A stretch of DNA of 64,000 nt from Hofstenia miamia. Its lineage: Eukaryota > Xenacoelomorpha > Acoela > Hofsteniidae. The DNA lies in contig CABFPE010000029.1 of the NCBI GenBank assembly GCA_900660155.1, positions 1,254,675 to 1,318,674 on the forward strand. Direction: 5' to 3'. Under the pieces are notes generated by a model, which saw nothing but the letters and a program-made list of their open reading frames with translations, did no database searches and had not been told where the DNA came from. Shown piece after piece: positions 25,390 to 38,310 of the stretch; the stretch's first letter is position 1, and every line of letters begins with the position of its first letter. The translations under genes were made by a program, and so were the position numbers.

Positions 25390-28300
25390 CCCCATTGCAT
25401 GGTTAAGTTTGCAGTAGGAGTTGGACCATGAGACCTGATAGCAGTTTCTGTGTTTCCTCCACCATCTTGACTGCTAAATCATTGTCCCAGGACAAACCTT
25501 CAGCATATCTGGGTCACCAGGTAATTTGCATTATTGTTTCTCTCTGTGTGACTGCTTTGTTCCATAAGCAGAAGGACATGATCTCGGGTAGTTGGGAGCT
25601 AATCACGCAGTTTCTTCACAGGTTGTTTAGTCTCCATGTAAAGGTATCATAGAAGCATTTGTAGATTTGAAGGCCCTTCAGTGCAATCAAGAGCATCATG
25701 AGTGCATCTGTGTCAGATGTATGGGCATCTTCAGCAAAGATCTGAGTGTTTGGGTAGAAATGGGTGAAGACTCCTCTTAGTGACCCCATGTGAGTAGCAT
25801 GATCCACCAATAAAGAGCAATACTCATTGACCTGCTGAAGTGTCATCTCTTCAGGATTGGTGACCTCAGCCTGCAGCATAGTGATGATTTCAATCTGCTT
25901 GGTGACATCATAGTAACAAGTTAGGGTTTCAACATTGTTTGTCCATATGAGGTCATTTGACACTTGAAACAGAATAAGGACCTGTGGATCTAATGTTGCA
26001 ATCTTGTTGTGAATCTTTTGTAGTTGGGTGGAGATTGGTTGCCCTTTATTAAAGATATCCTCAATGGTTAACTTCCTTCAATTAAAGCTTTCCTAGTTTC
26101 CTGGTATTCCAGTGTCTGCATGGCTTTGGAGATCTCAGCAGCAGTGGACATACAATAAATCGAAATTAGTAAGCTATCTGTAGTCAGTGTTGTTTTATTT
26201 ATTTCATTTTTGTTATTATTCATTTTTTTGTACATAGTAGTTAATGATGCTATTCATTTGAAATATCAGTAAAATATTGTTAAAAAATTCAAATAAATAT
26301 AGATTATCTTATCTTATCTTATCATAGTTAACCTTGTTGGAGAGATGGGCTGATACCTTCTCACTTTGTTTCTTGACATGCCAGGACAGTAGGATTAACA
26401 GAGTCATTATGCAGGGTGGAGTTATGCAAAGCAGATTGTTCTTTTCAGCATTGGTCTTGATTTGGTCAAACTTGACCTTCTTCCTCAATGTAGCAGTTCC
26501 AATCATGATGGAATAGTTGATCTTAGCTTCCTGGATGGCATCCCAAAATGTACTGTGGAGTCCCAGTTTGTGGAGTTTAGTTTATCAACTTAAGCATTGG
26601 AGATTTTGAGTCAAGATGTGGTGCACTCTACATCCAAGGCTATTTGTTGCCCAGGCAATTGTAAACACCAGTTCCTCTTTCATGAATATTTTTGTGAGGC
26701 ACCACTTCATGAGACCTAAGATATCATTGTCTCTGTTACTCTCAATAATGTGGTTGATGATAGAGAGTTTCTCTGCAAACTTGTCTGGGTGGTGCTTGAT
26801 TGTCAAGATGCACTTGTCTTCTGTGATAAACCAGGCAGAAATAAGCATTTGAGAGCTGGTGACATCTGAAAACTTCTGTAGGTTGACTGCCTCAATGAGG
26901 GTTTTAGTGCTAGGAGACACTTTGATTGCAGAAGAGGAAAGTAACTCTTCTTCTCAATAGAACTGTTTGGACAAGCACATCATTTGTGCAATGACTTTGA
27001 TGGGGATGACTTCACCATCCTTTGCAGCTTGCCTATGTGTCTCACCAACTTGGTTATAACTGCATTCAGGGTAGTTCATCTTTTCCAAGTTGAACAAAAT
27101 CTCAGTCTTTGTGTGAATGTTGTAATGGCTTACCAGTTCTAGGAACTGTTGTGTTGATCCAGGCTCTCAGTGAATCAAGCAGCTCATGCACAGTGGTGCA
27201 TATTTAGATGACAGTGAAGGAAACTTAGTTTTGGCAGTGGCTCCCCAGACATATTTTCTCAGCATCTTGGAGGAAATGTTGAAATTGGCAAAGGCAAGGC
27301 TGAGATTGTTGACAATCATTTGGGGTGGGAGGCACCCTAGCAGACTACTTGCACCAATGAGTCTGGCATAGAACTTTTCAAAACACTCCATAGCTTTCTT
27401 AGTCTTCCCAGGGGATGATAGCAAGGAGCATGCATGTAGGAGCCAATTTTTCACTTTCCAAGATGCCAGGCAGATAGCTATCTTGTGTTTGCACTTCCTG
27501 GCTAAATGCTCTCAGGTATTGTGATCAAGAGGTAGTTGGAGGTGAGGATCTTGTGTTAGAAAGATGGCTAGGATCCAAATGGCTCTGTGAGACTGAATTG
27601 GTGGCACAAATCTTCTCATTGTAAACAACTTCTAAGCCTAGTTCTGCTGGTCTTGGGATGTATATGAGATATGCAACTCCATTAGGAGTTTCTCAACTAA
27701 TCAACTGTACTGTGAGGTCAGGCTAGAAATGTTGATAGTGTGCCAAACAGACTCAGGGTTCTTGTTGGCTTTAAGATTCATCCAGACCTTGTTAATCTCA
27801 ATGAAAGTGGTGGGAGAATGCAAAGCTAATATGTAGGTCAGTGACTAAAGTGAGGCCATGTCAGTTGATGTTTATAGACTCAAGGTTCTGAGAGTACACC
27901 ATTGCATCAATTATGAGCCTCATGTTGACTGCCAGGCAGTGAGTTGTGATCTTCTTGCAGAGTAGGAGATCTGTGTAAAGGAACTTCATTATTGAAAAGA
28001 TGTTTGACTGGTACATGCAAGTAGGGCGGTAATAGTTAGTGTATAAGATGGTGAAGTTCTATATCCTAAAGTGGAGGCTTTCAACTTGCTTGGGTATGTT
28101 GTCTTTGTACTCCTCCTTCAGAAACATGACTAGGCAGATGTGTTCAACTTTAGCAAGTCTGTAGGCAATCTCAATCTTCTCCATAATCTTTGGCTGTTCT
28201 ATCTCACCAGTGTGGAAGAAGTAGATGATGAGCAGTCTCTTGAAGTCAAGGTTTACACACTTGAATTTTTGGAGTTCACTCTTATTAGTTAGGGCTGGCA

Positions 28301-28750
28301 AAGGTGTGTGAGATTGAAGTCCTTGTTGAACATAGTGTGAACTGTGATCTGCCAATAGGGCCTTTTGAGTCCACCATGCATCTTATAGTTGTTGCAGATG
28401 ATTGTATTGACCTTGGGTCTGTGCTCAGCATCAATAACAAATGGGATTATGTCCACTGAACAGGGGAGAGACCTGGTGTTGAAGGTCCACTGTAACTTGT
28501 TCTTTGTTTCTTCCAACAGATTGTCACAACCAGACAGAGTATTCACAGCCTTAGGAGTAGCAATAAAGTATGAGTTTAAAATCTCATCTCCCACCTTAGA
28601 AGTCTTTCTTTGTCTCTCCATCATCCTTGTTGATCTAACACTAGTGGATGCATGTCACAAAGGACCAGCACTAGATGGGGTTTTTGAGTCACTTTAGGAT
28701 GGTTGGGTATTATCACTAATGTTAGTGAAGGGTACTCTTAACATACTTGA
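25390..28750 (-). mobile_element. Element B third-ORF remains
   Basis: Several pieces align with the third ORF of element A: an N-terminal piece near 28.3-28.6 kb (VDIIPFVIDAEHRPKVNTI against ANVLPFTIDSYKRAHCNTL), a central piece near 27.2-27.45 kb (KYVWGATAKTKF against KYMWGATSETRY) and a C-terminal piece near 25.6-25.9 kb (LMMLLIALKGLQIYKCF against LTLMIAIKGLKLYKKF). The order is conserved. The protein has no recognised relatives. A LINE tail interrupts it near 26.2 kb. Confidence 0.75.
26150..26330 (+). mobile_element. LINE 3' tail nested in element B
   Basis: An AT-rich segment ends in a run of TTATC repeats (about 26305-26328) after an AAATAAATATAG stretch, typical of the 3' end of a CR1/Jockey-like LINE with a short-repeat tail. 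It interrupts the element B third-ORF remains. Only the tail is present, as expected from 5'-truncated insertion. Confidence 0.6.
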
Positions 28751-29359
28751 CTCCTCAGGTTTCTGAGGGGCTATTTTTCGCCCCAAGTAGTCATCTGAGG
28801 TCCACTCCCAAGGGGCTATTTGTCACCCCAAGTTGTTGCAGGAAAGATCATGCTCCTGAGGAGCTATTTGTTGCCCAAAGTAGTGGTAATGTCTGCTTTA
28901 ACAGTCCTCTGCATGCGTCCTCTCTCTCTTTGGGGATGTGCTCTTGTCTACTTGGTATGGGGATCATCTCACTTCCTCTCTTCACCTTGTGGGTTAGGTC
29001 TTTGCTGCACTTGTTTTCTTTGTGGGTGGTTGATTTTCTGTTCTTTTTATCTATTCAACTTGGTTGCTAAACATAGATATTAAATTAAGTTACCAATCCT
29101 GGGTATTTAAATGGTCTAAATACTCTTGGTCCCTAACTCTATGTCTAGGCAAATCACAAGTAGCAGTAATGTTGCTACTATTACTGAGGTTACTATAGTT
29201 ACTACTGTACTTGACATTGGTGAGGTTGTCTTTTGGTGAAGCTATCATATGTCTCAAATTCATTTACTCTGTTGTCAACAAGTGAAAATTCACTATTTGG
29301 GTCAATGACAACATTATCAATATCTTTGACAGTTCTGTTGAGTCATTGAAAGTGGGTGA

Positions 29360-32260
29360 CTCTCCCATTATTTAATAAATACTTGTGGTCGTCTAACACC
29401 TTCATTATAGTAAATGACCTTGCCAATTAGTGGCAAGCTTTTGCACCTGATTGGCATTGGTGATTTGGTGAGGAAAGTAGGCAAAGACTTTGTTGCCCAG
29501 CTTGTGAGGCTCACCATACAACTTGTGATTAAAGTTCTGCTGTTGGTGCATAACAGATTGATTTGTGTTCCCACAGATAGTAAGATGCACTTCACACAGT
29601 TTGTGCAACATATGATCCACAAAATTTTACAAAGTAGGTTAGTTATAATCAGGAAACATAATAGAAAGAGGCATACTCTTCCTTGTGACCAAACACTGCT
29701 TTAAAATGGCTGACTTTTGTGGTAGAATGCACTGCAGTATTGTAAAAATATTCCACTGCCTCAATAACTTGCTTCCAATTTTAAGCCACTGCTCAGGCAA
29801 GGGTGACTCAGATTAATTTGATGACTGTATGGTTAAGTCTCTCCACAACACCATTTGACTGCAGGTGGTAGGCCATAATGAATTTGTGAAGGATCTTGAG
29901 TTCTTTCATTAGGGTCTCCATGAGATGGTTGTCAAATTGGGGACTGTGATCAGAGATCAGGTGTCCATCAGCCCAAGCTTGAGGATTCACTCCTTTACAA
30001 CTTTTTCTCCAATGACCTTGGCAGTGGTACTGTTGAGGGGGATGAGTTAGTGTACTTGGTGAAGTGGTCAATGAGCATTAAAATGTACTGGTATCCCTTG
30101 TCATCACAGAAGAGCTTCTCAATATCCATATGGACTACCTCATTGGTACATTCAGCAGCTTAGCTGTGCAGCTCAGATTGCTGTTCCAGAAAATGTCAGG
30201 CTCCTTGCAGCAGGCAAGTGGTACACTTTTTGATTACATCCTGCAGAGCAGCTCTGATGTTGATCATGATGTACCTTGCATTGAAAGTGTGCTCTGTCTT
30301 AATAATGCCAAGATGGCCTTTCTCATGGATCTTCTGAACTAAGTCCCCCCACAAATACTCAGAACTGCTAACCTGCTGCCAGCATCTGTTTACTTCCAAT
30401 TGTACCTCCAGAAGTAATGATTAGCAACTGGGCTGAGAATGTAATTGGCATTCTTTAGCTTTGCAAGAATTTTGCTTAACACTTCATTGGGTTGCTGATG
30501 TTGGAGGATTTCTGCTTCAGTAATCTCTTCTTTCATGAGGATCAGAAGAATAGCATTTCTATGGCTGTCTGTGCTAATCTCAGGAAGGCACTTGTATTCA
30601 ATGAGTGGAATAAATCTGAAAGGCATCTTCTCTCCTGGTAGTTTTCTAGGATTACACTCATAACTGGGGAGAGCAGTCCAGTAATCCACATTGATGTGAA
30701 GTCTCCCCAGGCAGTGCTGTATCATGAAATTAAAATCATTCAAATATTTGATCCAATGGGTGACTATGTTGGACTTGTCCCCAAAGAATTTCTTTAACCA
30801 GGCTAGCACCTCAGACTTTGTGGCACCATAGTTCTGCTCAGCATTTCTAAGTTTTCAGCTAAAGTACTGGATAGGCATTTGATCCCATTAATGACTTGGC
30901 TAAGGACTCTGCTAATTGTGACTAAAAGCTGGCATCACAGTCAACAATAAAACCTTTTGAATAGTCTGGTAGATTTAGGCTGGGAATTTTCCTTAGCTCT
31001 AGTTTAATGGCATCAAGCTCCTCTTGCTCTGCCCATATCCACTTGAACTCCACACTGAGCCATAGAAGATTAGAAATATGTTTAGTTTTGTTTGCCAGTT
31101 CTGAAATGAAGGTGCCATAATAATTCAAAAAACCCATAAAGCATTGCACATCCTTATGAGATTGTGGAGTTTAGATCTTTTCCAAATGATTGTTTGCAAT
31201 CTTTTTCATAGAAATATGACCTGGTTCAATAACTCTTCCAAGAAAGGTGACACGTGGCTGGAGAAGAGAGCACTTGTTCCAATTAACATGGAGGCCAAAT
31301 TCTTGTAATATACTGAGAGTTCTTCTAAGCCTTTCCAGATGGTCAGGAAAGGTATTCCCAGTGACAAGGATGTCATCTATATAGGCAGTGATACCTGTTT
31401 CTAACATGTTGGTGCCATTCCTAAGCACATGGGTAATGTATCATTGGAAAGTCACTGGTGCATTGCAGAGCCCAAAAGCCATGTACTTTCACTCAAAGAT
31501 GCTGTACAGAGTGATAAAGGCAGTTTTCAGAATATTGGCAGACTTCATAGGCACCTGCCAATATGCCTATATAAATTGAGGCAAGTGAACAGCTTGTATT
31601 GACTGGCATCATATAAAAGATCTTCAATGCAAGGAAGCAGATACACATCCTTTACTGTGACATCATTTAGCTTCCAAAAATCCATACAGAGGCAGTACTT
31701 GTTGCCCTGCTTAATGAAAATGGTAGGTGCTGCATAAGGACTGTTACTGCCCTGAATTATTCTGCTTTCTATAAGATCACTGAGGATTTTTTTGTATTCT
31801 TCCTGGAGGTTTTCTGGCACCCTCCTGACTAGTAGGCAAATGGGGCAATCATGTTTGGTTACAATTTCATGCTGTTCACCAACAGCCTGGCCAATGCTGA
31901 TCAAGCCATAATTAAACACTTCATGGTGTTGTTGAAGCAAGTGAGAGAGTGACTCACATTCTTGAGGACTGAGATGGGGGTGTGTCCTCTCAATGACAGG
32001 AGGAATCCAGATGATATCACTTGGCTCCACTAAGTCATGTATAGCCATTAGGATGGGTAGACAAGTGGAAGCTTTCAATTCCAAGCAAACTGGAGTCACA
32101 ATGATTATCAACTTAGCAGGGTCTATCTTGACCCATGAAGTAGAGTTATTCAGCACAGTAATATAAGTCTTTCCTTTTGAGATGTGGCAGAGATCTGGAG
32201 AGAAGTTAACTCCAGTGAAACACTTCCCCTTATACCTGGAAACCATGACATCACCTACAT
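29360..32260 (-). mobile_element. Element B pol remains
   Basis: Minus-strand order: reverse transcriptase (about 31.2-32.2 kb, with PTIFIKQGNKYCLCMDF and AYIDDILVTG), RNase H (about 30.4-31.1 kb, FIVDCDAS), integrase zinc-binding and core parts (about 29.8-30.4 kb, AYHLQSNGVVERLN), then the pol tail (29.37-29.62 kb). The reverse transcriptase is recognisably of the same lineage as in element A. It is broken in many places. Confidence 0.8.
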
Positions 32261-32269
32261 ATAGGGAGT

Positions 32270-34500
32270 TGGTGGATTGGATATATTCAAGCCACCATGT
32301 AAAGAGATATAAATTTAATAATTACTAGAGAATGCAGGTGTGCATCTGATCATTATAACTAGTAACACGTCAATAATTTGTTAGCCTAACAAAAAAATCT
32401 GTTTAGATGTTAACCACTCATTGCAAAAAGGAAACTTTGTGGAAAATTTTTAGCAGTGGAATTATATATTTAATGAAAAAATCAGCAAAATTCTCAAGTG
32501 AAACAAAAACATTATTCAATTTTTACATGGATTGTGTGGTAATTTATTTGACAACATAAATCTTATTATAATTTCAATAACAAATATCATACTAATTTTG
32601 TTCAATTATGGAAATATGCTAGGATTTTATGGAAAGATATATCCAAACACAACAGCCAATGTATACTATGAACGTGAGATATACAGTGGAAATCATCTTT
32701 TAATGGTACAAATCAATATTTTAGAACCTCAATTTGTTGGACACACACTACTACCCATATTGGATAAATTTCCTTGATTCTGAGATATCCTGTAAAACAA
32801 AGCACCATCATGAAAAAACGAAATCCAATGTATAAACCTGTGTCATGATCATATATCAATGGAATAAATGTAAAGTTTGTAGCATTTGTGTAAACTCTAT
32901 ACATTTGTGTTTTTAATTAAATAAATCTACTGATATTATTTTTCCGAGTTGCAAAATGTAATGCATAGTTCAGTTTTTACAGAGATTGAGTCAAGGATGG
33001 TTGAATTTCTCCACTGTGGGTAAGTTATTTTTACAATTAAATAATACAATTAAGGGAAAAATGATTTCTTGTACATGTTTAATATCAATAAAAATTTCAT
33101 GGCGAGACTTAATTTGCAGGATGAAAACACTACATATATTATCAATGCAATGTGTAAAGAAACTAATTCACAAGGTGGAAAAACAATAGCAAAAACTGTA
33201 AGAGAGAATTTCTTCTTTCATAGCATTAAAACGCCAACTCCTTCACAACTGGTAACAAGTAGTTTGATGTTGGGAAAGAATATGTATTGACATTATTGTG
33301 ATAAATTCATCTTTCCATTGTCAGATGCTTTTTTAACATTAATTGGTTTTTGGTCAAATGCTATAATTCAAATCTCTCAGCAAAGAAATGAATTGCAGGA
33401 AAAATAAATTAAAAAAATAATTAGCTTGAAAAAATAAATTTACCAAGAAATTTACAATAAATAATTAGTGAAATAGAATTAATTTTTAAAATAGTGTTGA
33501 TGTTTACAAAATTTCTTTGTTCTTTGTTCTATTTTACTTGACATGTTGTAGTAATTGTGGTTTCAGTTTTTAATGATGTATGCATAATTTAAAGCATTTT
33601 TTTCACCCCAATTAAAGATGTTTTCATTTTAAAAGATTTTGTTTATCAAATAATCATCTTGACATACAGGAGATTGAAGGCGGTAATAGTTTTCAGAGTA
33701 GTGAATTCGAGTGGATTTTTCATTATAAATCTTAAAAGATCAAATTAACTAACTTTGTTTGCCAATTTACAATCATTTGCACATTTTAAAATGGGGATGT
33801 ATCATGGAATAACAAATGTGTCATCATATTTACTCATTAAAGTTACAAAGCAGAAAACCATAGTGATGTATGTAGCTATGTAAAAGTCAATGAAATAAGG
33901 TGAAAACGTGAAAAACATGCAGTTGGTTGTTTATCAATCATGACGCCTTGTTTGAAATCTGGCGTGTTTTTCAAGTTGTGTGAAATGTTTACAACAGCAT
34001 TTACTATATTAAAGAACTATTCATTTGTTGGATGAGGAAATATATATTATTGCGGTATGTCAATCAATGGAAAATTTTGACTGTCTCCCTCATCATATCC
34101 AAATGCATTCAACTGGTACAAACGCAATTTCATAACACTGGCTTTACAGAAGGAAACCTTACAAATGAGTAAATGATTACTTTACTGAATCTCTTAATTT
34201 GTTGTGTAGAAATGAAACAGTGTTTTGCATGTACAAGTAATTTTGGATGGGCGAACTAATGTATTACTATTAAGGATACATCAGAAAAAGTTTATATCAC
34301 TCCACTATTCTCTTTGTTCCAATTTCATGTCATCTGGTTGAATAAAATGAATCAATGATTTGAAGTTGGTTTTAACATTGTAGTTAAGCTGGATAACCTT
34401 TTCCAAAAAAGAACTCAGTACGTATTTTTTATTTGTTTATTTGGTTAAAACTCTGATAAAATATTTTCACTTCCCAGCATGATCATTTTTTGGAATAAAC
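32270..34500. other. Segment inside element B not explained by the element
   Basis: The position where a 5' LTR end, primer site and gag would be expected instead holds AT-rich DNA with no gag, no primer site and no LTR match. On + there are two protein-like frames with splice-like borders: near 32620-32775 (VYYEREIYSGNHLLMVQINI) and 33120-33251 (NAMCKETNSQGGKTIAKTVR, ending at a GT). I do not recognise either protein, and their phases do not chain. It may be a later insertion, captured host DNA or an assembly join. Confidence 0.4.
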
Positions 34501-34925
34501 GAATTAAGCAGAAATTATCAGATTAAAATCCATTAAGAAACCTAAAGGCGGTTAGCATATAAATACATCAGGGAAGACCAAACATGTTTGTTGTAAGATG
34601 AATTATATTGTGTGTTCACTACAAGTTCCTCAAGTATTTATTACAGCTTTGTAAATTATTACCTGCTTAATGTTTACAACTTGCACACAACTTTCCTCAC
34701 AAAATTAAACAAGCAATTACACATAGGTTTGATTTGAGGGGACAAATAATAAGTTGTTCAAATTAACTGCACTAAAAATATACATATTGATTTAAAGGAA
34801 ATTGATATAAAATGATAGCATCAAATCACAAAGCATGGGGTCACTATGATGTAAATCTAATTTTCAGTGTGCCAAAATAATCAAAGAATAAAATCAAAAA
34901 AATAGAGGCCCTGAGTGACTCTACA
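34500..34925 (-). repeat. 5' LTR piece of element B
   Basis: Closely matches 24962-25388, ending GTGACTCTACA followed by TTAT. By orientation this is the outer part of the 5' LTR. Differences from the other copy include several CG/TG-type changes. Confidence 0.75.
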
Positions 34926-35175
34926 TTATAATACAATAAAAATACTGGGATTTACTCATAAACAGAATTCAAGATCAAAGCTTTTTACATGTGTTAAGTA
35001 TAAGAAAAATGTTTTAAAGAAATCCTTCATTAATGTCACCATTCAAACCTGGAATTTGCTACCTAAAGAAATTAAAAATATTGAAAAATTGAAATCTTTT
35101 ATAAAACATTTAAAAATCTTCCTTGCAAAAGTGTTGCAACCACTGTCATCATCCATCTTTCTTCATATCCTCCAG
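34926..35175 (+). mobile_element. CR1-like LINE, 3' part
   Basis: Encodes FINVTIQTWNLLPKEIKNIE, the conserved C-terminal segment of LINE reverse transcriptase proteins. It continues the LINE that breaks off at 24396 (FKLIKNLPPY there, then YNTIKILGFTHKQNSRSKLF here). Removing element B and one copy of TTAT makes the two halves contiguous. Confidence 0.75.
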
Positions 35176-38100
35176 TGAAATCGGGGAGTTGGTGACTTGT
35201 TTTTCCTTTGCTCCAATTTCATTGTTACTAACAAAGTTATTAGTTAAGGTCTCAAATATCAGGATCAAATTTATTTCTACCCCAAGCCCTATGTTGAGGC
35301 ATCACATGAGTGTTCATGGTATTATCAGGCTTGTTAAGGTTGTCAAATTGTTCATAAGTGCCAATACCATTATCAACAAAAGTAAACTCACTAATTTCAT
35401 CTATGATTACATTCGCAATATCTTTAATGGCTCTCTTAAGCCACTGAAAATGAATTTTTTTACAATTGCTTAAAACATATGTATTGTCATCTAGCACTTT
35501 CTGAATTGTGAATGGCCCTTGCCAGTGAGTTACAAGTTTCCATAGCTGTTTCTTGTCACTTATCTACTTGGTAAATAAGCAAACACCTTGTCTCCCCTTT
35601 TTTGGGCTCTTCATACGTTTTTTTATTGAAATTTCACTTCTGCTTTATGGCTGATTCATTAGTATTGTGGCATATGGTGAGATGAATTTTGTTCATGTCA
35701 CACATGATTTGATTTACATACTTGTCCAAGGTTTTCTCATGATAATTAGGGTACATCCTTGAGAGGTGAGTACTGGCCTCTTGTCTGAACATAGCCTTGA
35801 AGGGACTGAAATTGGTGGTAGTGTGGACAGATGTATTATAAAAATATTCCACAATTTCAATTACTCTTCTCCACTTTCTTCTGGCAGCTTGGGAGAGTGC
35901 AACTCAGAATAGTTTTATCAAGGTTTTAATGAATCTTTCCACTAGACCATTTGATTGTGGGTGATAAGTGGTGGTAAATTCATGTAAAATCTCTAACTCC
36001 CACATGAGAGTTTTCATGAGATTGTTCTCAAACTGGGGTCAGTCACCAGCTTCTCCATGGGGCCAAGTTTCAGCACCCACTTCTTTATGACTTTTTCCCC
36101 AATGATATCAGGGTTTGTGCTGCGTAGTGGAACAATTCTGGCATATTTGGTAAAGTAATCAATTAGAACCAATAAATACTGGTATCTGTTGTCATCTCTA
36201 AACAACTATTCCAAGTCCATATGAATGACCTCATTTGGTCACTTAGCTAGCCAGTTCTCTAGTTTGGCTCTCTGCTCTAGGAAGTGGCACATTTGTTGAT
36301 GACATCACTGACAGCTGCTTTTACTCTGATGGTAATGTATCAGGAGATGCAGGTTTTCTTGGTCTGGATGATTCCCAGATGTCCCCTTTCATGTACTTGT
36401 TGGATCAGAGTGTGTCTAAAGTATTCTGGGATAACTCTAACCAGTTGGTGTGGCTTTTGACATACAGGAGTCCTTCATTGTTTAATTTCCAGTTGTATCA
36501 TATAAAGTATTTGTTGGCAAGGAGACTCAACAGCATTGACAGTGTTTTGACCTTTCATATGATTTTGCCAAGAACTTTTTCATGATGTTGGTACTTAATG
36601 ACTTTGTGTTTGCTGATCTCTTGGATCATTATAGGCAGAACTGGCTTACCTTGGTGGTTAGCACTTTATTTAGGCAGAAAATCATACTCAGTGGTATGAA
36701 CCTGAACTTTAATTTTCTCATTCTGGTTTTCTCAAATCTCTCTCCTAGCTTGGGAATTCAGTCCAATAGTCAGTGTTGAGGTGGAGACAACCAGCACAGT
36801 GCTAGATTGAAAATGGAAAGTCATTAAGGAACTTGATCCAATGTGTGACAATGTTTGACCTTTTTCCCAAAAATTTTTTCAGCAAGGTAAGGGAGCTGTA
36901 GTTTATGTGCACAATGAAAGGTCATCCCAGGATAAAGTACCTGAATTTCCAGAGAGACTAAACATTTCCAAGAATTTTACACTTGGTAGCACCATAGTTC
37001 ATTTCAGATGACTTCAACTTCCATCTGAAGTACTACACAGGGCTCTCTATAGCATTTATTATCTGGCTCAGCAGTCCACTGATCACAAAAGTGCTGGTAT
37101 CACAATTGATGATAAATTGCATTTTGTAATGTGTTGAGGCTGGGGATCTTTTTCAGCACTTGCATATTGTTCTCCAGTTCTTCCTGCTCTTTCTATGTCC
37201 ATTAAGATCAATGATCTTTTTCAGTAACTGTTATGTGTGCCAGGGCTTATTGGTGAGTTTGGGGATGAACATCCCATAATAGTTGAGAAACCCATCAGAC
37301 ATTACATGTTCTTTCTTGCTTTCAGCATCTCTATTTCACTCAAGAAATCCTTTGCATTGTTCTTAATGGAAATCCTTCTATTCTGGATAATGCGTCCAAG
37401 AAAGATCAACTTTTTCTGCACAAGTGAGCACTTATTCCTGTTTAATTCAGCCTGGCATTATTGAGAAGGGTCAAAGTTCTGCCCAGCTTGTTGAGGTGCT
37501 TCCTCTAACATATGACTTGCTACCAGTATGTTGTCAATGTATGTGGAAATTCCATGCTCTAACATATTTGCTCTGTTCTTCAAGATTTTTGTTACATACA
37601 TGTGGCTGAAAAGTGGTGGGGGTCTTGCATATCACAAATGCCATATATTTCCACTCATACAATCTGTAGGGCAATATAAAAGCATTCTTTGAGATATTGG
37701 ATGGTCTTATTGGCACTTGCCAGTATGGCTTGCATAAGTCAAGGCAAGAAAAGAATTGGTATTGACTGGCTTCATACAACAGACCTTCAATCCTTGGTAG
37801 GGGATAGGCATCTTTGATGGTAACATTGTTAAGTTTCCAATAGTCAATGCACAGCTGGTATTTTCCCCTTGCTTAATGAAGATAGTAGCAATAGCATAGG
37901 GGCTTTGGCTTGCCTGTATAATTCCATTATCAATGAGATTGTACAGTATCTTTTCATGTTCTTCCTTGAGGCTTTCAGGCAACCTTCATACTTGAAAATG
38001 AATTAGCTTATCAGTGCTCATCTCAATGACATGCTCCTCTCTGATGGCATGACCAAGGCTGATAAAGCCATAATTGAAACATTGTGGTGCCAAGGCACTC

Positions 38101-38310
38101 TGCTCCTTATAGCTAAGATGAGCATGAGACTGCTAAGATGGGGGAAGGTATCTTATCCTCAAAGGAAATCCTGAGTAATTGAGGGGACAGTAATTAAATA
38201 GCACCACAAAACTACAATAGAAAATCATGTGAAAGAGTAAGGAAAAAGTAAAATCAAAATAATCATAAAATAAACATGGGAAAGTCCTTGAGTGACTCTA
38301 CATTATATTG
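35176..38310 (-). mobile_element. Ty3/gypsy element C, pol remains and possible LTR trace
   Basis: Minus-strand order: reverse transcriptase (about 37.5-38.1 kb, FSCLDLCKPYWQVPI), RNase H region, integrase (about 35.6-36.2 kb, LVLIDYFTKYARIVPLRS and FYNTSVHTTTNFSPFKAMF) and the pol tail (35.25-35.5 kb, IHFQWLKRAIKDIANVIID), which matches the element A tail IVHFQNLKRTIKDIENVKLD. At its upstream side, 38290-38305 repeats the GAGTGACTCTACA LTR terminus of element B, so an LTR trace is likely. It is old, CpG-poor and broken in many places. No gag was recognised. Confidence 0.75.

Larger units (their letters stand above)
24397..34925 (-). mobile_element. Ty3/gypsy LTR element B, old and heavily broken
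   Basis: The element lies on the minus strand inside a LINE and is flanked by TTAT on both sides, a four-base target duplication. Its parts in minus-strand order are a 5' LTR piece, an unexplained 2.2-kb segment, pol remains, the third-ORF remains, a G-rich polypurine tract (25389-25400) and the 3' LTR. No gag was recognised. CpG is strikingly scarce throughout. The number of breaks is large (dozens), and the LTRs differ clearly, so it is a long-dead copy. Confidence 0.8.

Noticed and set aside
32983-33251. Two-exon host gene inside element B
   Set aside because: The first piece contains a stop in the frame needed to join the second, so no consistent chain could be made.
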